Assembly: GCA_964651095.1 (NCBI GenBank) | Contig: CAZYWO010000010.1 | Coordinates: 1-32,883 of the forward strand | DNA: 32,883 nt | Source of the DNA: SUG1106 sp964651095 | GTDB lineage: Bacteria; Bacillota; Clostridia; Peptostreptococcales; Anaerovoracaceae | Reading direction: 5' to 3' | Shown: positions 8,786-17,170 of the stretch, one piece after another | How the letters are laid out: each line of letters begins with the position of its first letter | Numbering within the stretch: position 1 is the stretch's first letter | Notes under the pieces: generated by a model | Database searches by the model: none | Seen by the model: only the letters and a program-made list of their open reading frames with translations | Told to the model about the DNA's origin: nothing | Position numbers and translations under genes: made by a program

Positions 8786-10027
8786 ATGCAGCATATTTCC
8801 ATGATTGGAATTGATTACAATAGGGCGTCGGTAGATATAAGAGCGTTGTTTGCTTTTACTAAAAATGGAGCAGCTGCCGCCATGACCCGATTAAAAGAAA
8901 AAGAGAATATTCAAGGTTGTGTAATTCTGTCTACATGCAACCGTATGGAACTATGGGTGAGCAGCGATTTGGAAGATTTTGACCCGCAAAATCTTTATGC
9001 TTTTTTATGTGAAGAAAAACAGCTTAACTTATCTGAATACAGCGATTATTTTGTAAGCAGAAAAGGAAGAGAGGCGATAGAGCATCTATTTTACATGACA
9101 AGTGGTCTTAAGTCCCAGATTCTTGCCGAAGATCAGATCATAACTCAGGTTAAAAACGCTTTGGACCTTGCAAGAAAAGAATACTGCACAGACGGAATAC
9201 TGGAGGTACTTTTCCGCACTGCCATAACTGCGGCGAAAAAAGTTAAGACGGAAGTTGTTTTTAGCCGTGGGAATGTATCTGTAATACACGAGGCCTTAGC
9301 TGTTTTAGAGAAAAAAGGTTTTACGCCTGTAGGCAAGAAGTGCATGGTAATAGGTAACGGTGAAATGGGTAAGGTGACAGCCTTAGCCCTTAAAGATGCG
9401 GGGGCTGATGTTATGGTAACGATTCGTCAGTACAAAAGCGGCGTGGTAAATATTCCTGCCGGATGCAGCAGAATAAACTATGGGGACAGAATGGAGTTTA
9501 TTCCGCAATGCGATATGGTTATTTCTGCAACCGCAAGTCCTAATTATACTATCACTAAGGAATTATACGAAAATTCCGGAGTTAATCGCAATATAATTAT
9601 GATTGACATGGCTGTTCCAAGAGATATTGAACCTTCCATTGCAAAGTGCAGCGGCGTATGTCTATACGACATCGACAGCTTCCGTATTGACCCGGTATCC
9701 GATGCAGTCTGTCAGAGCATGGAAGCCGCGGCGGAGATTCTGAACGAAAAGATGGACGAGTTGGAAGTATGGCTTTCAGGTCGAGTAATGATTCCTCGTA
9801 TTCAGCAGTTACAGGAAAGCGTGGCAGAGGACATTTATCTTAGAGTTTTACATACAGTTAAGAAAGCAGATATTGAAAAGCAAGAACAGGATAACGTGAT
9901 GAGAGCTGTGGAAAACGCTGCTTCAAAGGTTGCAGGTAAAATTCTTTTCGGTATTCGCGATATGGTGGGTATGCAGGAGTTTACTGACTGTATTCAGGGA
10001 TTGGAGAAACTATATGAAGAAGAATGA
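8786..10027 (+). CDS. hemA: Glutamyl-tRNA reductase
   Basis: A 413-residue enzyme that reduces glutamyl-tRNA(Glu) to glutamate-1-semialdehyde, the first committed step of the C5 tetrapyrrole route. The catalytic Cys51 sits in ILSTCNRMELW, and the LAEDQIITQVKNAL segment near residues 113-126 matches the substrate-binding helix of the family. A Rossmann motif IGNGEMGKVTALAL lies around residues 189-202, and IDMAVPRDIEP near 273-283 is typical. The C-terminal dimerisation domain is present. The ATG follows a CAGGAGAG ribosome site. The end overlaps the start of the next gene by 14 bases. With hemL downstream, the operon supplies its own 5-aminolevulinate. Confidence 0.94.
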   Translation: MQHISMIGIDYNRASVDIRALFAFTKNGAAAAMTRLKEKENIQGCVILSTCNRMELWVSSDLEDFDPQNLYAFLCEEKQLNLSEYSDYFVSRKGREAIEHLFYMTSGLKSQILAEDQIITQVKNALDLARKEYCTDGILEVLFRTAITAAKKVKTEVVFSRGNVSVIHEALAVLEKKGFTPVGKKCMVIGNGEMGKVTALALKDAGADVMVTIRQYKSGVVNIPAGCSRINYGDRMEFIPQCDMVISATASPNYTITKELYENSGVNRNIIMIDMAVPRDIEPSIAKCSGVCLYDIDSFRIDPVSDAVCQSMEAAAEILNEKMDELEVWLSGRVMIPRIQQLQESVAEDIYLRVLHTVKKADIEKQEQDNVMRAVENAASKVAGKILFGIRDMVGMQEFTDCIQGLEKLYEEE

Positions 10028-10562
10028 TGATTTGGATCATAAAAAGCAGGCTGTGTCCCATGATTACCTTGAGGGTAGCAGGATGTTTCCGATTTTTATA
10101 GATTTAAACGGATACAAAGTTACAGTAATTGGAGGAGGAAAGATAGCTGCCAGACGGATAAGAACATTGATAGAAGGACAATTCGGTACTGAAATCAAGA
10201 TTATTTCGCCCAGGCTTTCTCCGGAGCTGGAAGAATTTCTTGCCGAAAGAGATATTAAATGTTCCCGGCTTTCATGGATTGAGAGCGTCTACGATGAGAG
10301 ATTTCTTGAAGACTCCGATATAGTGCTTGCATGTACTTCCGACGAGGCGGTGAACAGGCGGATTTATGAAGATTGCCACAAAAAAAACATTAAAGTGAAT
10401 GTTTCAAGCGATAAAACTTTATGTGATTTTTATTTCCCATCTGTAATAATTGAAGATGATATAGTGATAGCTTTCAATGGAAGCGGGAAAAATCATAAAG
10501 GTGTAAAAGCCATGAGACAGCTTGTGGAGAGTTGGCTGACAAACGACAGACATGGGATTTGA
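10014..10562 (+). CDS. Precorrin-2 dehydrogenase / siroheme synthase N-domain
   Basis: About 182 residues with an NAD-binding start IDLNGYKVTVIGGGKIAARR, then VLACTSDEAVNRRIYEDC and VNVSSDKTLCDFYFPS. This matches the CysG N-terminal / Met8 / SirC family, which oxidises precorrin-2 to sirohydrochlorin. In the anaerobic cobalamin route sirohydrochlorin is the substrate of the cobalt chelatase, so the gene links the hem and cbi halves of the operon; it can also feed siroheme. The methyltransferase half of CysG is absent here and sits in the next gene. The ATG at 10014 is chosen because the Rossmann fold starts about 35 residues later and a TTGGAGAA site precedes it. A longer upstream frame exists but runs inside hemA. 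Confidence 0.88.
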   Translation: MKKNDDLDHKKQAVSHDYLEGSRMFPIFIDLNGYKVTVIGGGKIAARRIRTLIEGQFGTEIKIISPRLSPELEEFLAERDIKCSRLSWIESVYDERFLEDSDIVLACTSDEAVNRRIYEDCHKKNIKVNVSSDKTLCDFYFPSVIIEDDIVIAFNGSGKNHKGVKAMRQLVESWLTNDRHGI

Positions 10563-10595
10563 ATATAATTGGTTTAATGAAATGAGGAGAATCAT

Positions 10596-13112
10596 ATGAA
10601 AGGGCAGATTGTTATCGGCAGCAGAGAAAGCAAACTGGCAGTAATCCAGAGCAAATTAGTTCAGGATTACATTGAAAAAAACAATCCGGATGCAGAAGTT
10701 TCCATTTTAAAAATGAAGACTACCGGAGACATAATTTTAGACAGAACGCTGGATAAAGTTGGCGGAAAAGGTTTGTTTGTCAAAGAACTGGATAAAGCGC
10801 TAATGGAAAGAAGAAGCGATATAAGCGTACATAGTTTAAAAGATGTTCCAATGGAAGTATCGGAGGATCTGCCTTTGATTGCTTTTTCCAAGCGTGAAGA
10901 CCCCAGAGATGTTCTGGTACTTCCAAAAGATGCGGCGCAAAAGGGCGTTACTGAGCCGAATCCGGTCTTGCCTATAGGATGTTCAGGGCCGAGAAGACAG
11001 CTACAGCTTAAGGAACTTTTTCCGGAATGTACAATAAAGCCAGTTCGCGGCAATGTGCTTACCAGACTGGAAAAGCTGGACAAAGGAGAATACGGCGCGC
11101 TGGTGTTGGCTGCGGCAGGGCTTAAACGTCTGGGTTTGGAAGATCGCATTACCAGATATTTTGAACCCGATGAAATAATTCCGGCGGCAGGTCAGGGGAT
11201 TTTAGCAGTTCAAGGCCGCAAGGGAGAAGACTATGGTTATTTGGAAGGCTTTGAGGACTTGGACAGCTCTCTTTCAGCGAGGGCTGAAAGAGCCTTTGTT
11301 CGTGCGTTAAACGGAGGTTGTTCTTCACCTATTGCCGCTTATTCAGTAGTAAAAGGCGATGAAATGAATTTAATTGGTCTATACTGTGACGAGAAAAGTC
11401 AAGTATGGGAAAAAATGAGCATAAAAGGCGTCGCTTTAAAGCCGGAAAAATTGGGATATGAACTGGCTGAAAAACTAAAAGCTGCGGTTGAGTTTAAAAT
11501 ACGAGAAAAAGCAAAGATGACTGTTAAATCTAAAAATGAAGCAGGCAAGGTTTGGCTTGTAGGCGCAGGTCCCGGAGACATAGGATTGTTTACTTTAAAA
11601 GGCATGGAAGTTCTTAAATCAGCCGATGTTGTAGTATACGATGCTTTAGTGGGTTCAGGAGTGCTTTCATGTATACCGGAACATGCCGAAATCATAAACG
11701 TGGGTAAGCGTGCTTCTCACCACACCATGAAGCAGGAGGATATAAGCCGCGTTCTTGCAGAGCAGGCTAAAAAAGGCCGCAAGGTTGTACGCCTTAAGGG
11801 CGGAGACCCGTTCATGTTTGGACGAGGAGGAGAAGAACTTGAACTGCTTACTGCCGAAGGTATCGATTATGAAGTTGTACCCGGAGTAACCGCGGCGCTT
11901 TCAGTGCCGGCATATAACGGAATTCCCGTTACGCACCGAGATTTTTGTTCGTCATTACATATAATTACAGGACATAAAAAACAAGGGGCAGATTATGATA
12001 TTGATTTTGAAGTCCTGGTGCGTACCAAAGGCACTCTTGTTTTCCTTATGGGGGTAGCTGCTTTGGAAGATATTTGCAAAGGTCTGCTTGCAGGGGGCAT
12101 GGATCCCAATATGCCTGCTGCGGTTTTGCAGCAGGGAACTACGGCGGGACAGAAAAAGATTGTTGCTACCGTATCTACCCTTGCAGAAGAAACGGCGGTG
12201 CAAGGAGTTGAAACACCTGCTATTATAGTAGTTGGAAAGGTTTGCAGTCTGGCGGACAGCTTTTCGTGGTACGAGAAACTTCCACTATTTGGATGCCGTA
12301 TTTTAGTTACGAGACCTAAGAATCGCCCTTCGGTAATGGCTTCAAAACTCCGCAGCATGGGAGCCGAGGTTGTTGAAATCCCATCTGTAAAAACCGTAGC
12401 TTTCAGCGACCAGACACGGTTGAAATCAGAACTGAAAAAGATAGATGAGTATAAATGGTTAGTGTTTACAAGTCCCTTTGGGGTTGAGGTTTTCTTTGAT
12501 CAGCTAAGCTCTGAAAAAATGGATGTACGTCGTCTTACAGGCATTAAGATAGCCGCCATCGGAGCCGCTACTGCCAATGCAGTGCAAAAACGAGGACTGA
12601 TGGTAGATTTAGTTCCGAAAACCTATTCAGCAGAGCAGCTTGGCAAAGAGCTTCGCCAAGTATGCGGCGACGGAGACAAAGTGTTGATTGCCCGTGCAGA
12701 AATAGGTTCAAAGGATTTAACAAATGAGCTTTGCCCTGAGGAATATAAAGGGAATATTAAAGGAAACATTTGTGAAGATATTCAAAGAGAAAAGGGAACA
12801 AACAAAACCATTCACGTAACGGATGTGCCTATTTACGAGACCCGGTATGTATCCCGGGACAATGTAGATATGAACAAGCTGCTGAAAGAAAATAAGATTA
12901 ACTGTGTAACCTTTACGAGTGCATCTACAGTAAAGGGCTTGGCCGCTTCATGCAGCGATGTGGATTTCACACAAATAAAGGCGGCGTGCATAGGAAAGCA
13001 AACCGAGGCTGCGGCTGCTGAACTGGGAATGAAAACATACGTGGCAGAAGCTGCAACAATGGATAGTTTAACATCGCTTATAGTAATGCTTAGAAGTGAA
13101 GATATAATTTAA
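10596..13112 (+). CDS. hemC-cobA-hemD: HemC-CobA-HemD triple fusion (porphobilinogen deaminase, uroporphyrinogen-III methyltransferase, uroporphyrinogen-III synthase)
   Basis: A single 838-residue frame joins three consecutive enzymes. Residues 1-305 are HemC: IGSRESKLAVIQS, the catalytic Asp83 in HSLKDVPME, and the dipyrromethane cofactor Cys242 in LNGGCSSPIA. Residues 318-555 are CobA/SUMT: VWLVGAGPGDIGLFTLKG, VRLKGGDPFMFGRGGEE, and PVTHRDFCSS. Residues 565-838 are HemD-like: RILVTRPKNRP, VFTSPFGVEVFF, and TFTSASTVKGL. Together they turn porphobilinogen into uroporphyrinogen III and methylate C2 and C7 to precorrin-2. CobA-HemD fusions are common in Firmicutes; HemC in the same chain is less so. 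In HemC the usual GTSSLRR motif reads GCSGPRR. A GAGGAGA site precedes the ATG. Confidence 0.94.
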   Translation: MKGQIVIGSRESKLAVIQSKLVQDYIEKNNPDAEVSILKMKTTGDIILDRTLDKVGGKGLFVKELDKALMERRSDISVHSLKDVPMEVSEDLPLIAFSKREDPRDVLVLPKDAAQKGVTEPNPVLPIGCSGPRRQLQLKELFPECTIKPVRGNVLTRLEKLDKGEYGALVLAAAGLKRLGLEDRITRYFEPDEIIPAAGQGILAVQGRKGEDYGYLEGFEDLDSSLSARAERAFVRALNGGCSSPIAAYSVVKGDEMNLIGLYCDEKSQVWEKMSIKGVALKPEKLGYELAEKLKAAVEFKIREKAKMTVKSKNEAGKVWLVGAGPGDIGLFTLKGMEVLKSADVVVYDALVGSGVLSCIPEHAEIINVGKRASHHTMKQEDISRVLAEQAKKGRKVVRLKGGDPFMFGRGGEELELLTAEGIDYEVVPGVTAALSVPAYNGIPVTHRDFCSSLHIITGHKKQGADYDIDFEVLVRTKGTLVFLMGVAALEDICKGLLAGGMDPNMPAAVLQQGTTAGQKKIVATVSTLAEETAVQGVETPAIIVVGKVCSLADSFSWYEKLPLFGCRILVTRPKNRPSVMASKLRSMGAEVVEIPSVKTVAFSDQTRLKSELKKIDEYKWLVFTSPFGVEVFFDQLSSEKMDVRRLTGIKIAAIGAATANAVQKRGLMVDLVPKTYSAEQLGKELRQVCGDGDKVLIARAEIGSKDLTNELCPEEYKGNIKGNICEDIQREKGTNKTIHVTDVPIYETRYVSRDNVDMNKLLKENKINCVTFTSASTVKGLAASCSDVDFTQIKAACIGKQTEAAAAELGMKTYVAEAATMDSLTSLIVMLRSEDII

Positions 13113-13134
13113 TTGATTTGGTGGAGGATTGGAC

Positions 13135-14118
13135 ATGGAAATAACAATGAGACCCAGACGACTTAGAGGAAGCGAAAGACTTCGCAAGATGGTGCGCGAG
13201 ACCAGAATGGATAAAAGCTCTTTAATTTATCCTTTGTTTTTTCAAGAAGGAGAAGGCATTATGGAAGAAATTCCATCTATGGAAGGACAATATCGTTATT
13301 CAATCGATAAACTGCCTTATGCCATTGAGCCTGTAATAGAAGCCGGCGTTGACAAGCTTATACTCTTTGGAATTCCCGAAGAAAAAGATGAACTGGGAAG
13401 TCAGGCGTACGCAGAAAACGGCATAGTGCAGCAGGCTTTGCGTGAAATACGACGCCGTTATCCTGATCTTTATCTGATTACAGATGTCTGTATGTGCGAA
13501 TATACGTCTCACGGTCATTGCGGCGTGCTTTGCGGACATGATGTAGAAAATGACAGCACGCTGGAACTTCTTGCTCAGACTGCTTTATCCCATGCGGAGG
13601 CAGGCGCCGATATGGTTGCGCCTTCAGACATGATGGATGGAAGAGTGAGAGCTATCAGAGAAAAACTTGATAATAACGGATATAAAAATACTCCTATAAT
13701 GTCTTATGCTGTAAAATATGCTTCCGGATTTTACGGTCCTTTCAGAGAAGCCGCAGACTCAGCTCCGTCTTTTGGCGACAGACAGACATATCAGATGGAT
13801 GTCCATAACCGCAGAGAGGCGCTTAAAGAAGTTGCCCTTGACGTTGAGGAAGGCGCCGACATTCTCATGGTTAAACCTGCCATGTCTTTCCTTGATATAG
13901 TTAGAGAGGTAAAGGATATGACCGATCTGCCCCTTGCGGCTTATTCGGTCAGCGGTGAATATTCTATGGTTAAAGCTGCTGCAAAGATGGGATATATCGA
14001 TGAGGAAAAGATTATGTGCGAAATGGCGGTCAGCGCTTATCGTGCAGGCGTAGACATTTATATTACTTATTTTGCAAAGGAACTGGCAAAAGCGATGATA
14101 GAAGGGAGGATCGGCTAA
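13135..14118 (+). CDS. hemB: Delta-aminolevulinic acid dehydratase (porphobilinogen synthase)
   Basis: A 327-residue enzyme that condenses two 5-aminolevulinate molecules to porphobilinogen. The metal site is the cysteine-rich, zinc-type sequence DVCMCEYTSHGHCG with Cys119, Cys121 and Cys129. The two active-site lysines are Lys194 in SYAVKYASGFYGPFR and Lys247 in LMVKPAMSFLD. Length is typical. The ATG at 13135 is preferred to an in-frame TTG at 13129, because GGTGGAGG at 13120-13126 is then eight bases from the start. It lies 22 bases after the hemC-cobA-hemD fusion, which uses its product, and two bases before hemL. Confidence 0.96.
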   Translation: MEITMRPRRLRGSERLRKMVRETRMDKSSLIYPLFFQEGEGIMEEIPSMEGQYRYSIDKLPYAIEPVIEAGVDKLILFGIPEEKDELGSQAYAENGIVQQALREIRRRYPDLYLITDVCMCEYTSHGHCGVLCGHDVENDSTLELLAQTALSHAEAGADMVAPSDMMDGRVRAIREKLDNNGYKNTPIMSYAVKYASGFYGPFREAADSAPSFGDRQTYQMDVHNRREALKEVALDVEEGADILMVKPAMSFLDIVREVKDMTDLPLAAYSVSGEYSMVKAAAKMGYIDEEKIMCEMAVSAYRAGVDIYITYFAKELAKAMIEGRIG

Positions 14119-14120
14119 AT

Positions 14121-15440
14121 ATGCAGAGTAACGATGGAAAAGAAAAATGTTATGATGTTTCAACATCAGAGTCGTTATTTGAGAGAGCGACAATGTATAT
14201 TCCCGGAGGAGTAAACTCTCCGGTCAGAGCCTATGGTTCTATCGGGATTGCTCCCAGATTTATAAGTCGCGCTGACGGCTGCCGAATTTACGATGCAGAC
14301 GGAAACCAATATATAGATTACATCTGCTCATGGGGACCTATGATTTTAGGACATAACTATCCTGCAATCAAAGAGGCTGTTATTAACGCGGCAAACAACG
14401 GATTAAGTTTCGGCTGCGCTACGCAAATTGAAGTAGAGATGGCAGAATTTATATGCGAAAAAATTCCTCATGTAGATATGATTCGTATGGTTAATTCAGG
14501 CACAGAAGCGGTTATGAGCGCTCTGCGTGTTGCTCGCGGATTTACAGGCCGCAGTAAAATAATCAAGTTTGCAGGCTGTTATCACGGTCATACCGATTCC
14601 ATGCTGGTAAGTGCGGGAAGCGGAGTTATGACCAGCGGAGTACCTGACAGCGCCGGCGTTCCGGCAGGCTGCGCACAGGATACTTTGATTGCAAAATATA
14701 ATGACCTTGAATCTGTTGAACAATTTTTTAAGGCAAATCAGGGACAAGTAGCGGCGATAATTGTCGAGCCTGTAGGCGCCAATATGGGCTTAGTGCCTCC
14801 TAAAGAAGGTTTCTTAAAAGGACTTCGCAGCCTATGTGATGAAAACGGCGCATTGTTGATATTTGACGAAGTTATTACGGGATTCCGCCTTAGATTCGGA
14901 GGCGCCGCAGAATATTATAACGTAGAGCCGGATTTAGTTACCTACGGAAAAATCATCGGAGCAGGGATGCCTGTTGGAGCTTACGGAGGCAGACTTGATG
15001 TGATGAAACAGGTTGCCCCTGTAGGACCTGTGTATCAGGCAGGTACTTTGAGCGGCAATCCTGTGGCTATGGCGGCAGGATTAACACAGCTTCGCATTTT
15101 AGCCGATTCACCTGAGCTTTATTTTCAATTAGAGGAAAAGGGAAATAAATTCTATGGTAAAATGCAAGAATTATTGATGGAAAACGATATACCTTATAGG
15201 GTGAATCACGTTGCTTCTTTGGGATGCCTGTTTTTTACTAGCGATGAAGTTACAGATTATGACAGTGCAAAGAAAGCGGATGTAGATATATTCAGAGATT
15301 ATTTTAAATATATGCTTGCAAGAGGAATTCACATTGCTCCATCGCAGTTTGAAGCTATGTTCCTCTCAGCGGCTCACGATGATGATTCGCTATCTGAAAC
15401 TCTAAATGCCATAGAGGAATATCTCAGAATTAAAAAATAA
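14121..15440 (+). CDS. hemL: Glutamate-1-semialdehyde 2,1-aminomutase
   Basis: A 439-residue PLP enzyme that isomerises glutamate-1-semialdehyde, the HemA product, to 5-aminolevulinate. Family features are YIPGGVNSPVRAY near residues 26-38, MVNSGTEAVMSALRVAR near 123-139, the cofactor Asp in LLIFDEVITGFR, and the Schiff-base Lys277 in DLVTYGKIIGAGMPVGAYGG. The frame stays open upstream into hemB, but the ATG at 14121 is chosen because it sits nine bases after a GGGAGG site and the homology begins there. It is the last gene of the operon and is followed by a strong hairpin terminator at 15471-15506. Confidence 0.96.
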   Translation: MQSNDGKEKCYDVSTSESLFERATMYIPGGVNSPVRAYGSIGIAPRFISRADGCRIYDADGNQYIDYICSWGPMILGHNYPAIKEAVINAANNGLSFGCATQIEVEMAEFICEKIPHVDMIRMVNSGTEAVMSALRVARGFTGRSKIIKFAGCYHGHTDSMLVSAGSGVMTSGVPDSAGVPAGCAQDTLIAKYNDLESVEQFFKANQGQVAAIIVEPVGANMGLVPPKEGFLKGLRSLCDENGALLIFDEVITGFRLRFGGAAEYYNVEPDLVTYGKIIGAGMPVGAYGGRLDVMKQVAPVGPVYQAGTLSGNPVAMAAGLTQLRILADSPELYFQLEEKGNKFYGKMQELLMENDIPYRVNHVASLGCLFFTSDEVTDYDSAKKADVDIFRDYFKYMLARGIHIAPSQFEAMFLSAAHDDDSLSETLNAIEEYLRIKK

Positions 15441-15470
15441 AGATATTATAGATAAAAAAATAATAGATAA

Positions 15471-15506
15471 AAAATAAGACCCAAGGCTTTATTTGGGTCT
15501 TATTTT
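15471..15506. terminator. Two-way intrinsic terminator between hemL and recN
   Basis: A perfect 14-base stem, AAAATAAGACCCAA at 15471-15484 paired with its complement at 15493-15506, encloses an eight-base loop. The arms carry A-rich and T-rich ends on either side, so it can end both the plus-strand tetrapyrrole operon and the minus-strand recN transcript arriving from the right. Confidence 0.9.
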
Positions 15507-15547
15507 ATGCATTTGTCTATATCTGACTATCTTTTACATATATAATA

Positions 15548-17170
15548 TTAATTTGCGCTGCTTTCGATAAGTTCTCGGGCGCTTTCAAGGGTGGTTTCGG
15601 TGATATTGGCTCCGCCAAGAAGACGTGCGACTTCAGAAATTTTTTCACTGTCTGTAAGCTTTTCGACGGTAGTAAAGGTTTTTTCACTGTCTGTCTCTTT
15701 AAAAATGCGGTAGTTATAATCTCCACAGGCTGCTATCTGAGGCAGATGAGTGATACAAATTATCTGATGTTGGCGTGAGATCTCCTTGAGCTTTTTACCT
15801 ACTATGCTGGCAGTGATGCCGCTGATTCCATTATCAATTTCGTCAAAAATCAAAGTAGGAATCATGTCATATGAACTGATTATGTTCTTAAACGCAAGCA
15901 TTATTCTCGACATTTCACCACCGGAAGCTATCTTATAAAGGGGCTTAAGAGGTTCACCCTTGTTGGTTGAAATTAAAATTTCAACCTTGTCCATACCTTC
16001 GGCAGAAGGGGTTTTTAAAGGTTCAATGGAAATATTTATGCGTGCGTCGTGGAAGTTTAAATCTATCAGTTCTTTTTGTATCTTTTCTTCAAGCTCCATG
16101 GCTGTAGCTTTTCTTATATCGGTAAGATTTGCACAAGCAGCCAGAAGTTCTTTTTTTAGTAAAATAAGTTCTTTTTCAAGTTTTAATTTAACATCATCGA
16201 AGTTTTCTATGATGCTCAATTGCGATTGAATATCGTCTCTGTACCGGATAATATCATCGATGGTGGAACCGTACTTTTTTTTAAGATTTTCGATGAGATC
16301 AAGCCTTGCAATGGCAGCATCCAGTTCAGAAGGAGAAAAGGTCACTGCTTCTTTTATTTCACGCAGATTTCTGCATAAATCTTCAAGTCGATAATATATA
16401 TCGCTGAATTCCTGAGATATGTTTTCTAAATCTTTTGAAAAAGAAGATATTTCTTCAATGGCTCTAAGACCCGTTCCCATAGCTTCAAGCAAGCAGGGAC
16501 TTTCGTCGCACATCATAGCATAAGTTTTTTCTATGTTGGCAAATATTTTTTCGCTGTTTTCAAGCATAGAAATTCGATCCGAAAGTTCTTCATCTTCGCC
16601 GTTTACAAGACAAGCTTTATCTATTTCTGCAACTTCGTATTGATAAAAATCTTTCTTTCGTGCGTTTTCCTTTTCGAGGGTTAGAACAGAGGCCAGATCG
16701 CTGCGGCATTTTACAAACCTTTCAAAAATTCCGCTCACCGTATTTTTAGCAGGCGCTATTTTATCGGATTTATATGTATCAAGAAGAATCTGATGGTATT
16801 CCGGATTAAGCAGCGACTGATTATCGTATTGCCCGTGAATATCTGCCAGTCTGCGGCATACTTGATTAAGTTGGGACAAAGTAACCAATTCACCGTTTAG
16901 TTTGCATATATTTTTCCCCGAGGCTGAAACTTCTCTGGTTATGAGAACATCTTCTCCGTCGAGAGTTCCCAAAAGCTGAACTATGGCTTTGTCCGCACCT
17001 GTTCTGATGGCGGAAGTATCAGCTCGGCTCCCCAGAGCTAAACTTATAGCCTCTATGACGATGGACTTTCCTGCGCCTGTTTCTCCGGTGATTATGTTAA
17101 GACCATCATCAAAATCCACTTCTGTATTTTCTATTATTGCAAAATTTTTAATGCTAATATGGTTAATCAT
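15548..17170 (-). CDS. recN: DNA repair protein RecN
   Basis: A 540-residue SMC-like ATPase that acts early in double-strand break repair. Walker A is GETGAGKS near residue 30, with the family start ISIKNFAIIENTEVDFDDGLN. Walker B and the signature lie in the C-terminal half as TLIFDEIDNGISG, preceded by IASGGEMSRIMLAFK, the ABC signature. The middle is rich in Glu, Lys and Leu, consistent with the coiled-coil arms. The start is taken at the ATG at 17170 (MINHISIKNFA) rather than an upstream ATG at 17200, because RecN homology starts there. This start overlaps the end of argR by eight bases, the usual Firmicutes argR-recN coupling. Confidence 0.95.
   Translation of the reverse strand: MINHISIKNFAIIENTEVDFDDGLNIITGETGAGKSIVIEAISLALGSRADTSAIRTGADKAIVQLLGTLDGEDVLITREVSASGKNICKLNGELVTLSQLNQVCRRLADIHGQYDNQSLLNPEYHQILLDTYKSDKIAPAKNTVSGIFERFVKCRSDLASVLTLEKENARKKDFYQYEVAEIDKACLVNGEDEELSDRISMLENSEKIFANIEKTYAMMCDESPCLLEAMGTGLRAIEEISSFSKDLENISQEFSDIYYRLEDLCRNLREIKEAVTFSPSELDAAIARLDLIENLKKKYGSTIDDIIRYRDDIQSQLSIIENFDDVKLKLEKELILLKKELLAACANLTDIRKATAMELEEKIQKELIDLNFHDARINISIEPLKTPSAEGMDKVEILISTNKGEPLKPLYKIASGGEMSRIMLAFKNIISSYDMIPTLIFDEIDNGISGITASIVGKKLKEISRQHQIICITHLPQIAACGDYNYRIFKETDSEKTFTTVEKLTDSEKISEVARLLGGANITETTLESARELIESSAN

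Noticed and set aside
9930..10013. Longer N-terminus for the precorrin-2 dehydrogenase
   Set aside because: The extra 28 codons lie inside hemA in another frame, are not conserved, and a good ribosome site supports the ATG at 10014.
15960..16229. Open frame antisense to recN, 89 residues
   Set aside because: No ribosome site or recognisable motif, and it lies wholly opposite the conserved recN coiled-coil region. Many similar antisense frames in the window were dismissed for the same reason.
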